DNA from: Sphingomonas turrisvirgatae
GTDB lineage: Bacteria > Pseudomonadota > Alphaproteobacteria > Sphingomonadales > Sphingomonadaceae
Direction: 5' to 3'
Length of the DNA stretch: 36,697 bases
Assembly (NCBI RefSeq): GCF_001721295.1
Contig: NZ_MDDS01000031.1
Coordinates: forward strand, 1 to 36,697
Below, one piece after another: positions 24,215 to 34,047 of this stretch (position 1 is its first letter; each line of letters starts with the position of its first letter). Both the position numbers and the translations under genes were made by a program. The notes below the pieces were generated by a model. The model made no database searches. It saw only the letters and a program-made list of their open reading frames with translations, and was not told the origin of the DNA.

Positions 24215-25666
24215 ATGCCCGAAACGAACAGTGACGCCCTGATCTTCGAACCGGGACGCAATTGCTGGCGCGTTGCGGAAGCGACGAAGCTGTCCGTGAT
24301 CGTCGATGCGGACGCCTATTTCCGCGCGGCGCGCCAGGCGATGCTCAAGGCAAAGCAGCAGATCCTGTTGATCGGCTGGGACTTCGATGCGCGCATCCTG
24401 CTCAACCACGACGATCCGCCCGACCACCCCGAGGAGCCGCGCGAAGTGGGCGCCTTCATCAGCTGGCTGATCGCGCGCAATCCGGATCTTCAGGTGCATA
24501 TCCTGCGCTGGGATCTCGGCGCGCTGAAGACGCTGTTTCGCGGCAAGACGTTTCGCACGCTGCTCAAATGGCGGTTCGATGCCCAGGTGCATCTCAAGCT
24601 CGACAGCACGCATCCGGCCGGCGCGTCGCATCACCAGAAGATCGTCGTCATCGATGATTGCGTCGCCTTTTGCGGCGGCATCGACATGACTCTGTCGCGC
24701 TGGGACACGCGCGATCACGCCGATGTTTGCGCGCGCACCGATCCCGATGGTTGCGACTATATGCCGTGGCACGATGCCACGACGGCAATCCAGGGCCCGG
24801 CGGCGCGTGCGTTGGGACAGTTGTGCCGCGAACGCTGGCATCGTGCAGGCGGCGGTGCGATCGTCTCGCCTGATGTCGAGAATGAATGCTGGCCCGACAA
24901 CCTCACGCCGGACTTCACCGACACACGCATCGCCATTGCCCGCACCCAGCCCGAAATGCCCGGATCCGAACCGATCCACGAGATCGAGGCGCTGTATCTC
25001 GACCTGATCGCGACGGCGCGCCGGCATATCTATGCCGAAAGCCAGTATTTCGCCTCGCGCCGGATCGCCGAGGCGATGGCCAGGCGCTTGGCCGAGCCGG
25101 ACGGGCCCGAGATCGTCGTCGTCAACCCGGCAGCCGCCGACGGCTGGCTCGAGCAGGAGGCGATGGACACTGCCCGCGCCCGCCTGTTCCAGTCGCTGAA
25201 GCAGCAGGATCCGCATGACCGCCTGCGCATCTACCACCCGGTGACCTCGGGCGGCGCGCCGATCTATGTCCATGCCAAGATCCTGGTGATCGACGACCGC
25301 GTGCTGCGCATCGGATCGTCGAACATCAACAACCGCTCGCTCGGCCTCGACACCGAATGCGACGTCGCACTGGCCGCAACCGACGACGCGACCGCCACGC
25401 GCATCGCCGCCATCCGCAACAGCCTGATCGCCGAGCATCTCGGCCTCGACACCATCTCGGTCGCCGATTCGATCGCGCGCACCGGCTCGCTGATCCGAAC
25501 GATCGAGACGCTGCGAACCAGCGGCCGGCGGCTGGTCGATTATGTCGTGCCCGACCTCGCCGAGGTCGAAGCATGGCTGGCCGACAACCAGATTCTCGAT
25601 CCGGGCAAGGAGACGGTATTCGAAGCCATGTCGCGCGGCGGGCTGCTGCGGTTTCTCGATCGCTAG
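24215..25666 (+). CDS. Phospholipase D-like protein with two HKD motifs
   Basis: The 483-aa product has the two catalytic HxKx4D motifs of the PLD superfamily: His140-x-Lys142-x4-Asp147 (HHQKIVVID) and His353-x-Lys355-x4-Asp360 (VHAKILVID), each followed by a Gly/Ser loop (FCGGIDMTLSRWD; RIGSSNINNRS). There is no membrane anchor or signal peptide, unlike typical cardiolipin synthases, so a cytoplasmic or peripheral phospholipase D/transphosphatidylase is likely. The C-terminal ~80 residues form a helical extension. An earlier ATG at 24179 is possible; 24215 gives the natural N-terminus. It overlaps the convergent tonB stop by four bases. Confidence 0.92.
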   Translation: MPETNSDALIFEPGRNCWRVAEATKLSVIVDADAYFRAARQAMLKAKQQILLIGWDFDARILLNHDDPPDHPEEPREVGAFISWLIARNPDLQVHILRWDLGALKTLFRGKTFRTLLKWRFDAQVHLKLDSTHPAGASHHQKIVVIDDCVAFCGGIDMTLSRWDTRDHADVCARTDPDGCDYMPWHDATTAIQGPAARALGQLCRERWHRAGGGAIVSPDVENECWPDNLTPDFTDTRIAIARTQPEMPGSEPIHEIEALYLDLIATARRHIYAESQYFASRRIAEAMARRLAEPDGPEIVVVNPAAADGWLEQEAMDTARARLFQSLKQQDPHDRLRIYHPVTSGGAPIYVHAKILVIDDRVLRIGSSNINNRSLGLDTECDVALAATDDATATRIAAIRNSLIAEHLGLDTISVADSIARTGSLIRTIETLRTSGRRLVDYVVPDLAEVEAWLADNQILDPGKETVFEAMSRGGLLRFLDR

Positions 25667-26418
25667 CGGTCCGCCGGTTCGCGCCAAGTCTGCCAATAGT
25701 GATTTTCGCGAACCAGCGCCGGCACCGGACGGCCGCGATCGTTCAACGAGGGGCGAAAGCGAAACCGTTCGCGGATGAGCTGGCAGGTCCAGTTGTCCAG
25801 CTGCCGATTGCCGCTCGATCCCACCACGTCGCATTCTGCCACGCGGCCATCGGTCTCCACCAGGTATAGCACCGTGACACGACCGCCGATTCCCGCTTCC
25901 GACAGGTTTTCGGGATAATCGCGGTTGCTAATGCGGCCGCGGATCTGCCGCGGCGGCGTGGCGTCCCGGTCCCCGGCCCCGTCGCCATCGCCATCGCCGC
26001 CACCGCCGAACCCGTCCCCGATGCCGCCGGCACCCGTGCCGGGCCCCGCCACCAATGCCGCGCCGCTTGTCGCCTGCGCGCCGTCCGCCGCCTTTTCAGC
26101 GATCGGCAGCGGCGGCGGCACGACGATCGGGACGATCGGCCTGGGTACCTGTACTTCGGTCGCACGCGACTTAAGGTTGGGCGGCGCGGCGGCACCGGAC
26201 GGCCGCGTGTTGCGCTGCTTCATCCGTTCGCTCTTCGGCTTGGGCTTGGGCGGCTCCGGCAGCACGTCGAACAGCGTCACTTCACCATCCGGCTTTACCA
26301 GCCCGCCATGCACGGCAAGCCCCAGCACCAGCACCGCGCCCAGGATCCCGGTCACCCCCAGCGCCGCTGCCGCGCCGCCGATCCGCTCGCGCGGGGAAGA
26401 TAGCGCCATCGCCGTCAT
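25663..26418 (-). CDS. Energy transducer TonB-family protein
   Basis: TonB proteins span the inner membrane and pass proton-motive energy from ExbBD to outer-membrane receptors. The 251-aa product has one N-terminal membrane segment ([21 protein letters not shown]) and a Pro/Lys-rich spacer ([17 protein letters not shown]). A long Gly/Asp run ([15 protein letters not shown]) follows. The C-terminal TonB_C domain reads [21 protein letters not shown] ... [18 protein letters not shown]. No exbB/exbD genes are adjacent. The start is uncertain by a few residues (26418 or 26409) and the ribosome-binding site is weak. It is divergent from purL and could serve the receptor encoded at 10404-12938. Confidence 0.88.
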   Translation of the reverse strand: MTAMALSSPRERIGGAAAALGVTGILGAVLVLGLAVHGGLVKPDGEVTLFDVLPEPPKPKPKSERMKQRNTRPSGAAAPPNLKSRATEVQVPRPIVPIVVPPPLPIAEKAADGAQATSGAALVAGPGTGAGGIGDGFGGGGDGDGDGAGDRDATPPRQIRGRISNRDYPENLSEAGIGGRVTVLYLVETDGRVAECDVVGSSGNRQLDNWTCQLIRERFRFRPSLNDRGRPVPALVRENHYWQTWREPADR

Positions 26419-26498
26419 GCGCGGCAAAACGCACAAACCGCCTGAACCGATGCTTAGCCGGGGTGACGAATCCCCCATGCCCCGCTATGCGCGCCCGC

Positions 26499-28718
<2,220 letters not shown>

Positions 28719-28728
28719 ACCGCCGCAG

Positions 28729-28911
28729 TCAGCCCTCAAGGTCTGCCGCAGCGCCGACATGCTCTATCACGCCGAGCGCCGGCAGCTTTGCCATCGCCTC
28801 GGCGAGCGCCAGCAACTCGGCTTTGCTGTTGATCGCGCAATATCTTGTGCTGGCGATGTCGATCTGCCCGGCACCGCGGATCGACCCGCGTGGACAGCGC
28901 TGCTGCAGCAT
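28729..28911 (-). CDS. Possible small protein convergent with purL (60 aa)
   Basis: The frame encodes a short peptide with a basic Cys-containing start (MLQQRCPRGSIRGAGQIDIA) and an amphipathic helix (SKAELLALAEAMAKLPALG). In-frame upstream sequence (VIARFT) also looks protein-like up to a TAG 36 bases upstream, so a non-ATG start is possible. No ribosome-binding site is evident and no family is recognised. It follows the secreted-protein gene by 30 bases on the same strand and may be its operon partner. It is kept as a candidate because its composition is unlike the shadows around it. Confidence 0.4.
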   Translation of the reverse strand: MLQQRCPRGSIRGAGQIDIASTRYCAINSKAELLALAEAMAKLPALGVIEHVGAAADLEG

Positions 28912-28941
28912 CGTGAAGCGAGCGATGACACCCTCACCCGC

Positions 28942-29397
28942 CTAACGCGCAAGCAGATGATAGCTGCTCCCCGGCCGGCTGCCGATCTGCATGGCCCATA
29001 ACTCGATCGGACGTCCGCCCACGCGCGTTCTTCCAACCGGAACGAAGAACGAATATTCGAACCTGCTGTCCTTCAGCTGATCGCGATCACTCGCATCGCG
29101 AGTGATCGCATAGCAGTGGAAAACGCCGTAGTTGGTGAAGCGATACCAATGTCCAGCTTCAGGGTCCTGCGGATCGGTGAACTTCCAGTCACCCCATCTC
29201 ACCCGGCTGCCATATCCACACGAGTAATTTTCGCCTTCACCCTCGCTGAAGGGCGCCGGATGTTTCGCATCGTTTTCACCAAACAACGGCAGGTCGGCGT
29301 GGATAACGTCGGCGACACGCTCGTCGGTCCCAACAGCCGCAGCGCTTCCGAGCAAGGCCAGGGACACGAACGGCGCGGTTAGCGGCATGATCGGCAT
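28942..29397 (-). CDS. Secreted hypothetical protein (151 aa)
   Basis: The product starts with a signal peptide (MPIMPLTAPFVSLALLGSAAAVG) likely cut after SAAA, so it should be periplasmic or secreted. The mature part is polar with aromatic clusters (RVRWGDWKF, GHWYRFTNYGVFHCYAIT) and two Cys that could form a disulfide (YSCGYG, FHCYAI). It ends with RPIELWAMQIGSRPGSSYHLL. No family is recognised. A GAGGAG sequence lies about 15 bases upstream of the first ATG; an ATG at 29388 is an alternative. It is divergent from the DUF3052 gene across 174 bases. Confidence 0.7.
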   Translation of the reverse strand: MPIMPLTAPFVSLALLGSAAAVGTDERVADVIHADLPLFGENDAKHPAPFSEGEGENYSCGYGSRVRWGDWKFTDPQDPEAGHWYRFTNYGVFHCYAITRDASDRDQLKDSRFEYSFFVPVGRTRVGGRPIELWAMQIGSRPGSSYHLLAR

Positions 29398-29571
29398 ATT
29401 AGCAGCCTGTGCTCCTCAACCCCCTTTGACAATCCCAACAGAGCCCTGTTTCCCGCCCGCCCGACCTATGCCAGTCTCCGCGGCCGGCACTGCGTTCAAC
29501 CGACCGGCGCCTGGCGCGTTGAAGATGTGAAGCTCGCACGTTCCGTACCGATCCAAGGGAGGCAGACGCTT

Positions 29572-29979
29572 ATGACCGCCGGCTATTCCACTACCCCGCT
29601 TGCCGACAAACTCGGGTTCAAGCCCGGTATGCGCGTGTTCGTCGTCGACATGCCCGACAGCGTGCGCGACGCTGTCGCGCTCAACGACCTTGGCCTAACC
29701 CTGCTTGCTGCCCCCAGCACCGGCATCGACGCGGCGCATATCTTTGTCGCTGACCGTGAGGCACTGGCGCGGGAAGTTGCCGCCTTGCGCCAGTTGATCG
29801 CACCGAGCGGCTTCATCTGGGTATCCTGGCCAAAGCAGGCTGCCAGGATCGATACCGACGTGACCGAGGACACCGTGCGCGAAGTCGCATTGCCGCTAGA
29901 GTTGGTCGATGTGAAGGTCTGCGCGGTCGACGACAGCTGGTCGGCGCTGAAACTCATGATCCGCAAGGAATTGCGGTAA
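29572..29979 (+). CDS. DUF3052 family protein
   Basis: The 135-aa cytoplasmic product matches the DUF3052 family: TPLADKLGFKPGMRVFVVDMPDS, IFVADREALAREVAALRQLIAPSGFIWVSWPKQAARIDTD, then VDVKVCAVDDSWSALKLMIR. These proteins occur widely in alphaproteobacteria and actinobacteria, with no established function. AAGGGAGG precedes the ATG at 29572; the longer frame is rejected. A TTGACA hexamer at 29426-29431 is a possible -35 but no convincing -10 follows. The gene lies 74 bases before the DUF418 gene. Confidence 0.88.
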   Translation: MTAGYSTTPLADKLGFKPGMRVFVVDMPDSVRDAVALNDLGLTLLAAPSTGIDAAHIFVADREALAREVAALRQLIAPSGFIWVSWPKQAARIDTDVTEDTVREVALPLELVDVKVCAVDDSWSALKLMIRKELR

Positions 29980-30053
29980 TTGGCTGACGACATCCCGCGC
30001 TGATTGGGTCAAGATGGCCGGGCCGATGACCGGCCGTTCCGGGGGGAACCGAC

Positions 30054-31286
30054 TTGACGACCGCGACCGATCGCTTCGTGACGCTCGATACCGTGCGCGG
30101 CGTAGCCGTGATGGGCATCCTGCTGCTCAACATCATCGCCTTTGCGATGCCGGCACCCGCCTATTACAATCCGGCAGCCTATGGGGGCAGTAGCGGCGCG
30201 GATCTCGCCATCTGGCTGTTCAATTTCGTCTTATTCGACGGCAAGATGCGCGGCCTGTTCTCGTTCCTGTTCGGCGCCTCGACGCTGCTGGTCATCGATG
30301 GCGCCAGCGCGAAGGGCGAGAATGCCGCCATCATCCATTACAGCCGCATGATCTGGCTGCTCGTCTTCGGCCTGGTTCATCTGTGGCTGATCTGGTGGGG
30401 CGACATCCTCAATAACTATGCGATCATCGGTATGATCGCCTTCCTGTTCCGCGATGCGCGGCCCCGCACCATGGTCCTCGTCGGCACTGTCCTGTTGATC
30501 GTTCAGGCGATGATTGTCACGATGCTGCCGCTGATGCTGCAGGCTGCCCAGGGCCAGCCGGCAGATCCGTCGATGCACGAGATGGTAGAGGGGCTGACTC
30601 ACGGTTTTGGAAAACCGTCCGATGCCTGGCTCGCCGAACAGGTTACGCTGCATCGCGGCTCATGGCTCGACATCGCGACCGACCGGTTCAGTGAGGCGCG
30701 GTTTGGCCCGATCACCGGCTTGTTCCAATATGGCTGGGAGACGCTCGCCTATATGCTCTTCGGCATGGCGGCGTTCCGCACCGGCCTGCTGACCGGCGCG
30801 TGGGAGCGGCGGCGCTACGTCCGATGGGCAGCGATCGGCTTTGCGGTGTCCTTGCCGATCTACGGGCTGCTCGCCGCATGGATGATCGCCAGCGATTTCG
30901 CCTTGGTGACGGTGGTCACGGCAGTGATGCCGGCAACGACTTTTCTCCGCCCCTTCGCCATCCTCGCGTGGGCGTGCCTCATCATCCTCTTGATGCGACC
31001 CGGTGGCCCGCTCACTACGCGGGTAGCCGCGGCAGGGCGCATGGCCTTCTCCAACTATCTCGGCACCAGCCTCATCTGTACGACGCTGTTCTACGGCTAT
31101 GGCCTCGGCTGGTACGGCGACCTGTCGCGCGCCACCGTATATCTGGTCGTTCTCGCCATCTGGGCGCTGATGCTGCTGTGGTCGAAGCCTTGGCTCGAGC
31201 GATTCGCCTACGGTCCGCTTGAATGGTTATGGCGCAGCTTGGCACGCGGAAAAATTCAGCCGATGCGCCGCACTGCCCAGCAATAG
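30054..31286 (+). CDS. DUF418-domain membrane protein
   Basis: The 410-aa product is a polytopic inner-membrane protein of the DUF418 family. It starts RFVTLDTVRGVAVMGILLLNIIAFAMP, continues with GKMRGLFSFLFGASTLLVID, LVHLWLIWWGDILNNYAIIG and later helices, and ends in the DUF418 core (RMAFSNYLGTSLICTTLFYGYGLGWYG... WALMLLWSKPWLERFAYGPLEWLWRSL). About ten hydrophobic segments are visible. The family is related to acyltransferase-type membrane proteins and is often assumed to act in transport or envelope modification, but its role is unproven. The start is a TTG at 30054 with a GGGGGG stretch upstream; no ATG fits the family N-terminus. Confidence 0.9.
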   Translation: MTTATDRFVTLDTVRGVAVMGILLLNIIAFAMPAPAYYNPAAYGGSSGADLAIWLFNFVLFDGKMRGLFSFLFGASTLLVIDGASAKGENAAIIHYSRMIWLLVFGLVHLWLIWWGDILNNYAIIGMIAFLFRDARPRTMVLVGTVLLIVQAMIVTMLPLMLQAAQGQPADPSMHEMVEGLTHGFGKPSDAWLAEQVTLHRGSWLDIATDRFSEARFGPITGLFQYGWETLAYMLFGMAAFRTGLLTGAWERRRYVRWAAIGFAVSLPIYGLLAAWMIASDFALVTVVTAVMPATTFLRPFAILAWACLIILLMRPGGPLTTRVAAAGRMAFSNYLGTSLICTTLFYGYGLGWYGDLSRATVYLVVLAIWALMLLWSKPWLERFAYGPLEWLWRSLARGKIQPMRRTAQQ

Positions 31287-31290
31287 CAAA

Positions 31291-31331
31291 TTGCGAATGC
31301 CATGCAATAACCGTTGCGAATCACTCGCATT
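31291..31331. promoter_or_regulatory. Tandem Fur-like boxes upstream of bfd
   Basis: TTGCGAATCACTCGCATT (31314-31331) contains a 7-1-7 inverted repeat TGCGAAT-C-ACTCGCA with one mismatch, the layout of Fur boxes. A second, weaker copy (TTGCGAATGCCATGCAATAA) lies at 31291-31310, 23 bases (about two helical turns) upstream. They end 34 bases before the bfd start, which is right for repression under iron-rich conditions. Confidence 0.55.
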
Positions 31332-31365
31332 CGCCTTATCTCTTGCGAACAGCGAGAGGGTTCCG

Positions 31366-31536
31366 ATGGTCGTCTGCGTCTGCAATGCAATACGCGAAAA
31401 GGATGTTCGAGCGGCAGCTCGTGACGGCGCGATCAGCGCTTGTCAGGCCTATCGGGCATTGGGGCGCCAGGCCAAATGCGGGCAGTGCGTGCCGTTCGCC
31501 CGCGCCATCATCGATTCCGAACGCGCTGCTGCTTAG
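31366..31536 (+). CDS. bfd: Bacterioferritin-associated ferredoxin
   Basis: Bfd is a small [2Fe-2S] protein that donates electrons to bacterioferritin so that stored iron can be released. The 56-aa product has the Cys-x-Cys pair CVCNAI (4, 6) and the distant Cys pair KCGQC, the spacing of the BFD-like Fe-S domain. The Arg/Ala-rich middle (VRAAARDGAISACQAYRALG) is typical. GAGAGGG precedes the ATG at 31366. It lies 102 bases before bfr, with a strong hairpin and a separate promoter candidate between, so the two genes are probably regulated in opposite senses by iron. Confidence 0.92.
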   Translation: MVVCVCNAIREKDVRAAARDGAISACQAYRALGRQAKCGQCVPFARAIIDSERAAA

Positions 31537-31555
31537 CGTTCGCAACTGCTGAAAA

Positions 31556-31609
31556 CCGCGGAAATCAGCCATTATTCGGCTGTCCGCGGCCGTAATCTGC
31601 CGCTATGAT
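31556..31609 (+). promoter_or_regulatory. Hairpin and -10 element between bfd and bfr
   Basis: CCGCGGA-aat-CAGCC pairs with GGCTG-TCCGCGG around the loop ATTATTC (31556-31589), a 12-base-pair stem with a three-base bulge. There is no T-run, so it is more an mRNA-stability or attenuation element than a terminator. A TATGAT hexamer at 31604-31609 is a good -10 box 30 bases before the bfr start; no clear -35 is seen. Confidence 0.4.
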
Positions 31610-31638
31610 CGTCCGCGAAACAATGTGAGGCGCGGTCC

Positions 31639-32118
31639 ATGAAGGGCGATCCCAAGGTCATCGATTACTTGAACGAGGTGCTCAAGGGCGAGCTGACCGC
31701 GATCAACCAATATTGGCTCCACTATCGCATGTACGATCACTGGGGGGTCAAGAAGCTCGCCGAGTTCGAGCGCCACGAATCGATCGACGAGATGAAGCAC
31801 GCCGATTGGCTGGCGGAGCGCATCCTGTTCCTGGACGGGTTGCCGAACTTTCAGCTGCTCGGGCGCCTGCGCATCGGCGAGACGGTCGAGGAAGTGCTGA
31901 AGGCGGATCTCGAGCTGGAATATGAAGCGGTGAACGTCCTGCGCGACGCGATCGCACATTGCGAGACGGTGCGTGACTATGTCAGCCGCGACTTGTTCCA
32001 GCGGATCCTCGACAGCGAGGAAGAACATATCGACACGCTGGAAACCCAGTTCGAGATGATCGAACGCATGGGCATCCAGAACTATGTTCAGCTGAACTCG
32101 AAGCCCGAAGAGGGCTGA
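31639..32118 (+). CDS. bfr: Bacterioferritin
   Basis: Bfr forms 24-subunit cages that oxidise and store iron, with haem between subunit pairs. The 159-aa product has all ferroxidase ligands (Glu18, Glu51, His54, Glu94, Glu127, His130) and the haem ligand Met52 in IDEMKHAD. Length is exactly that of the family. It is the partner of bfd upstream. Its stop lies three bases from the stop of the convergent Hpt gene, leaving no room for a separate terminator. Confidence 0.97.
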   Translation: MKGDPKVIDYLNEVLKGELTAINQYWLHYRMYDHWGVKKLAEFERHESIDEMKHADWLAERILFLDGLPNFQLLGRLRIGETVEEVLKADLELEYEAVNVLRDAIAHCETVRDYVSRDLFQRILDSEEEHIDTLETQFEMIERMGIQNYVQLNSKPEEG

Positions 32119-32121
32119 GGG

Positions 32122-32532
32122 TTATCCGACCCGCCGTCCGAAACCCTGGCGGCGGTCGACCAGCGGGTTGGCCTCGCGCTCCAGCAGCGCGAGCGTCGCG
32201 TTGAACAACGGGCGCAGCTGGACGACATGTTCCAGCGCCTCGCTCGGCTCATAGCGGTTTTCCACGCAGTGGCGCCCGATCGCCTCGATCGCCGCGGCGC
32301 ATTCCGCCAGCGGCTCTGCCCCGAACTGATGCGCCTCGCCCTTCAGCGTGTGTGCGGGGATCACCAGCGACGCGGCATTGCCGTTGCGCATCGCGTCTTC
32401 GATCCGCTCCAGAGATTTGACGCCATCTTCGGCAAAATAGCCCAGAATCCGCACGAAGTTGGCGCCCAGTTCGGCACGCGCCTGGGAAAAGGCGCGCCAG
32501 TCAACCAGTGCATGCATATCGTACGTCGCCAT
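32122..32532 (-). CDS. Stand-alone histidine phosphotransfer (Hpt) protein
   Basis: The 136-aa helical product has the Hpt signature with the phospho-acceptor His61 in IPAHTLKGEAHQFG, and the four-helix bundle segments on either side (FSQARAELGANFVRILGYF, LERIEDAMRN, LAECAAAIEAIGRHC, PLFNATLALLEREAN). Hpt proteins relay phosphate between a hybrid kinase and a response regulator; neither is encoded nearby. The ATG at 32532 follows a GGTTGGGG stretch. In alphaproteobacteria such a protein may feed cell-cycle or motility pathways, but this is not shown by the sequence. Confidence 0.88.
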   Translation of the reverse strand: MATYDMHALVDWRAFSQARAELGANFVRILGYFAEDGVKSLERIEDAMRNGNAASLVIPAHTLKGEAHQFGAEPLAECAAAIEAIGRHCVENRYEPSEALEHVVQLRPLFNATLALLEREANPLVDRRQGFGRRVG

Positions 32533-32554
32533 CCCCAACCCTTCACCCGGCCAC

Positions 32555-32611
32555 CGGTAATATCGTTACCGATATCGCGAAGGCGTAAACGTCTGGTTGA
32601 CACGGGTGTCA
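32555..32611. promoter_or_regulatory. Two perfect dyads upstream of the Hpt gene
   Basis: CGGTAA-TATCG-TTACCG (32555-32571) and TGACAC-GG-GTGTCA (32598-32611) are both perfect inverted repeats within the 101-base gap between der and the Hpt gene. Their centres are about 42 bases (four helical turns) apart. They could be operators for two regulators, or the second could overlap a -35 region. Confidence 0.45.
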
Positions 32612-32633
32612 GCGTGGCGGTGTAGGAGCCGGC

Positions 32634-33992
32634 TTAATCCCTGTCGTAAGGGTTCTTTGACGGTCGCATCGTCATGCGGACCGGTACAGCGCCGAACCCG
32701 AATTCCTTGCGCATCGAATTGACGAGATAGCGTTCGTAGCTGGCGGGCAACAGATCGACGCGCGTACCGAACAGGATGAAGCTTGGCGGCCTGGTCTTGG
32801 CCTGGGTGACATAGCGCGGCTTGATCCGCCTGCCGCCCGGCGCCGGCGGCGGATTGGTCTCGATCGCACGTTCGAACCAGCGGTTGAGCTGCCCGGTCGT
32901 GATCCGACGCGACCAGGCTTCGCGGGTCTCGAAAGCGACCTTGATCAGCGTGTCCAGCCCCTTTCCCGTCGTTGCCGAGACAGTCAGCAACGGCACGCCC
33001 TTCACCTGCGCCAGACCTTCATCGAGCGCGCCCTTGACCCCGTTGAACAGGCTGGAGGCATTTTCCGCCACGTCCCATTTGTTGAGCGCGATGACCAGCG
33101 CGCGCCCTTCCTGCAGAACCTTGTCGGCGATCTTCAGGTCCTGCACCTCAAGCCCGCGAGTCGCGTCCAGCAGCAGCACGACCACCTCGGCAAAGTCGAT
33201 CGAACGAAGCGTATCGGCGACCGACAGCTTCTCCAGCTTTTCCTCGACCTTGGCACGCTTGCGCATGCCGGCGGTATCGATCAGCCGGACGGGGCGCATC
33301 TGCCCCTCGAAATCCTCCCAAAGCCATTCGATCGCAATCGAGTCGCGCGTAATGCCGGCCTCAGGACCCGTGATCAGCCGATCCTGGCCGATCAGGCGGT
33401 TGATCAGCGTCGACTTGCCGGCATTCGGCCGTCCGACTACGGCAAGCTTCAGCGGCGCGTTGGGCGAATCCTCGTCCGCCTCCGCTTCTTTATCCTCCCG
33501 ATCGATATATGGGAGCAACGCCCCGAACAGGTCGGCGATGCCCTCGCCATGCTCGGCAGAGAACGGCACCGGATCGCCCAAGCCCAGCGCCATCGCCTCG
33601 TGAATACCCGGCTCGGCCGCGCGCCCTTCCGCCTTGTTGGCCAGCAGCACGATCGGCGTGCCCGAACTGCGCAGCCACCGGGCGACTTCTTCGTCAAGCG
33701 GTGTGATACCGGCCCGCGCGTCGATCATGAATAGCGCGACATCCGCCTCGCGCACCGCAGCTTCGGTCTGCACGCGCATCCGGCCGGGGAGCGTCGCGGG
33801 ATCCTCGTCCTCATACCCCGCTGTGTCGATGACGCGGAATGGCACGCCCAACAGGTCGGCATCCCCTTCCCGCCGGTCGCGGGTCACGCCGGGCTGATCG
33901 TCGACCAGCGCAAGACGCTTGCCGACCAGACGATTGAACAGGGTCGATTTGCCGACATTAGGTCGGCCGATGATGGCTACGGTAGGACGCAT
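32634..33992 (-). CDS. der: Ribosome-biogenesis GTPase Der (EngA)
   Basis: Der is a double GTPase needed for 50S ribosome assembly. The 452-aa product has two G domains: G1 GRPNVGKS (8-15), DTAGYEDE and NKAEG; and the second G1 GRPNAGKS (about 188-195), DTAGMRKRAKVEEKLEKLSV and NKWDV. A C-terminal KH-like domain ends with FGFGAVPVRMTMRPSKNPYD. The ATG at 33992 is preceded by TAGGAGGA. It lies 55 bases after bamB, an arrangement (bamB-der) conserved in proteobacteria, and is likely co-transcribed with it. Confidence 0.98.
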   Translation of the reverse strand: MRPTVAIIGRPNVGKSTLFNRLVGKRLALVDDQPGVTRDRREGDADLLGVPFRVIDTAGYEDEDPATLPGRMRVQTEAAVREADVALFMIDARAGITPLDEEVARWLRSSGTPIVLLANKAEGRAAEPGIHEAMALGLGDPVPFSAEHGEGIADLFGALLPYIDREDKEAEADEDSPNAPLKLAVVGRPNAGKSTLINRLIGQDRLITGPEAGITRDSIAIEWLWEDFEGQMRPVRLIDTAGMRKRAKVEEKLEKLSVADTLRSIDFAEVVVLLLDATRGLEVQDLKIADKVLQEGRALVIALNKWDVAENASSLFNGVKGALDEGLAQVKGVPLLTVSATTGKGLDTLIKVAFETREAWSRRITTGQLNRWFERAIETNPPPAPGGRRIKPRYVTQAKTRPPSFILFGTRVDLLPASYERYLVNSMRKEFGFGAVPVRMTMRPSKNPYDRD

Positions 33993-34047
33993 GGGTTCCT
34001 CCTACCGCAACATCCCCTTCAGCGATAGGCGCTGAACTTCAAACACC

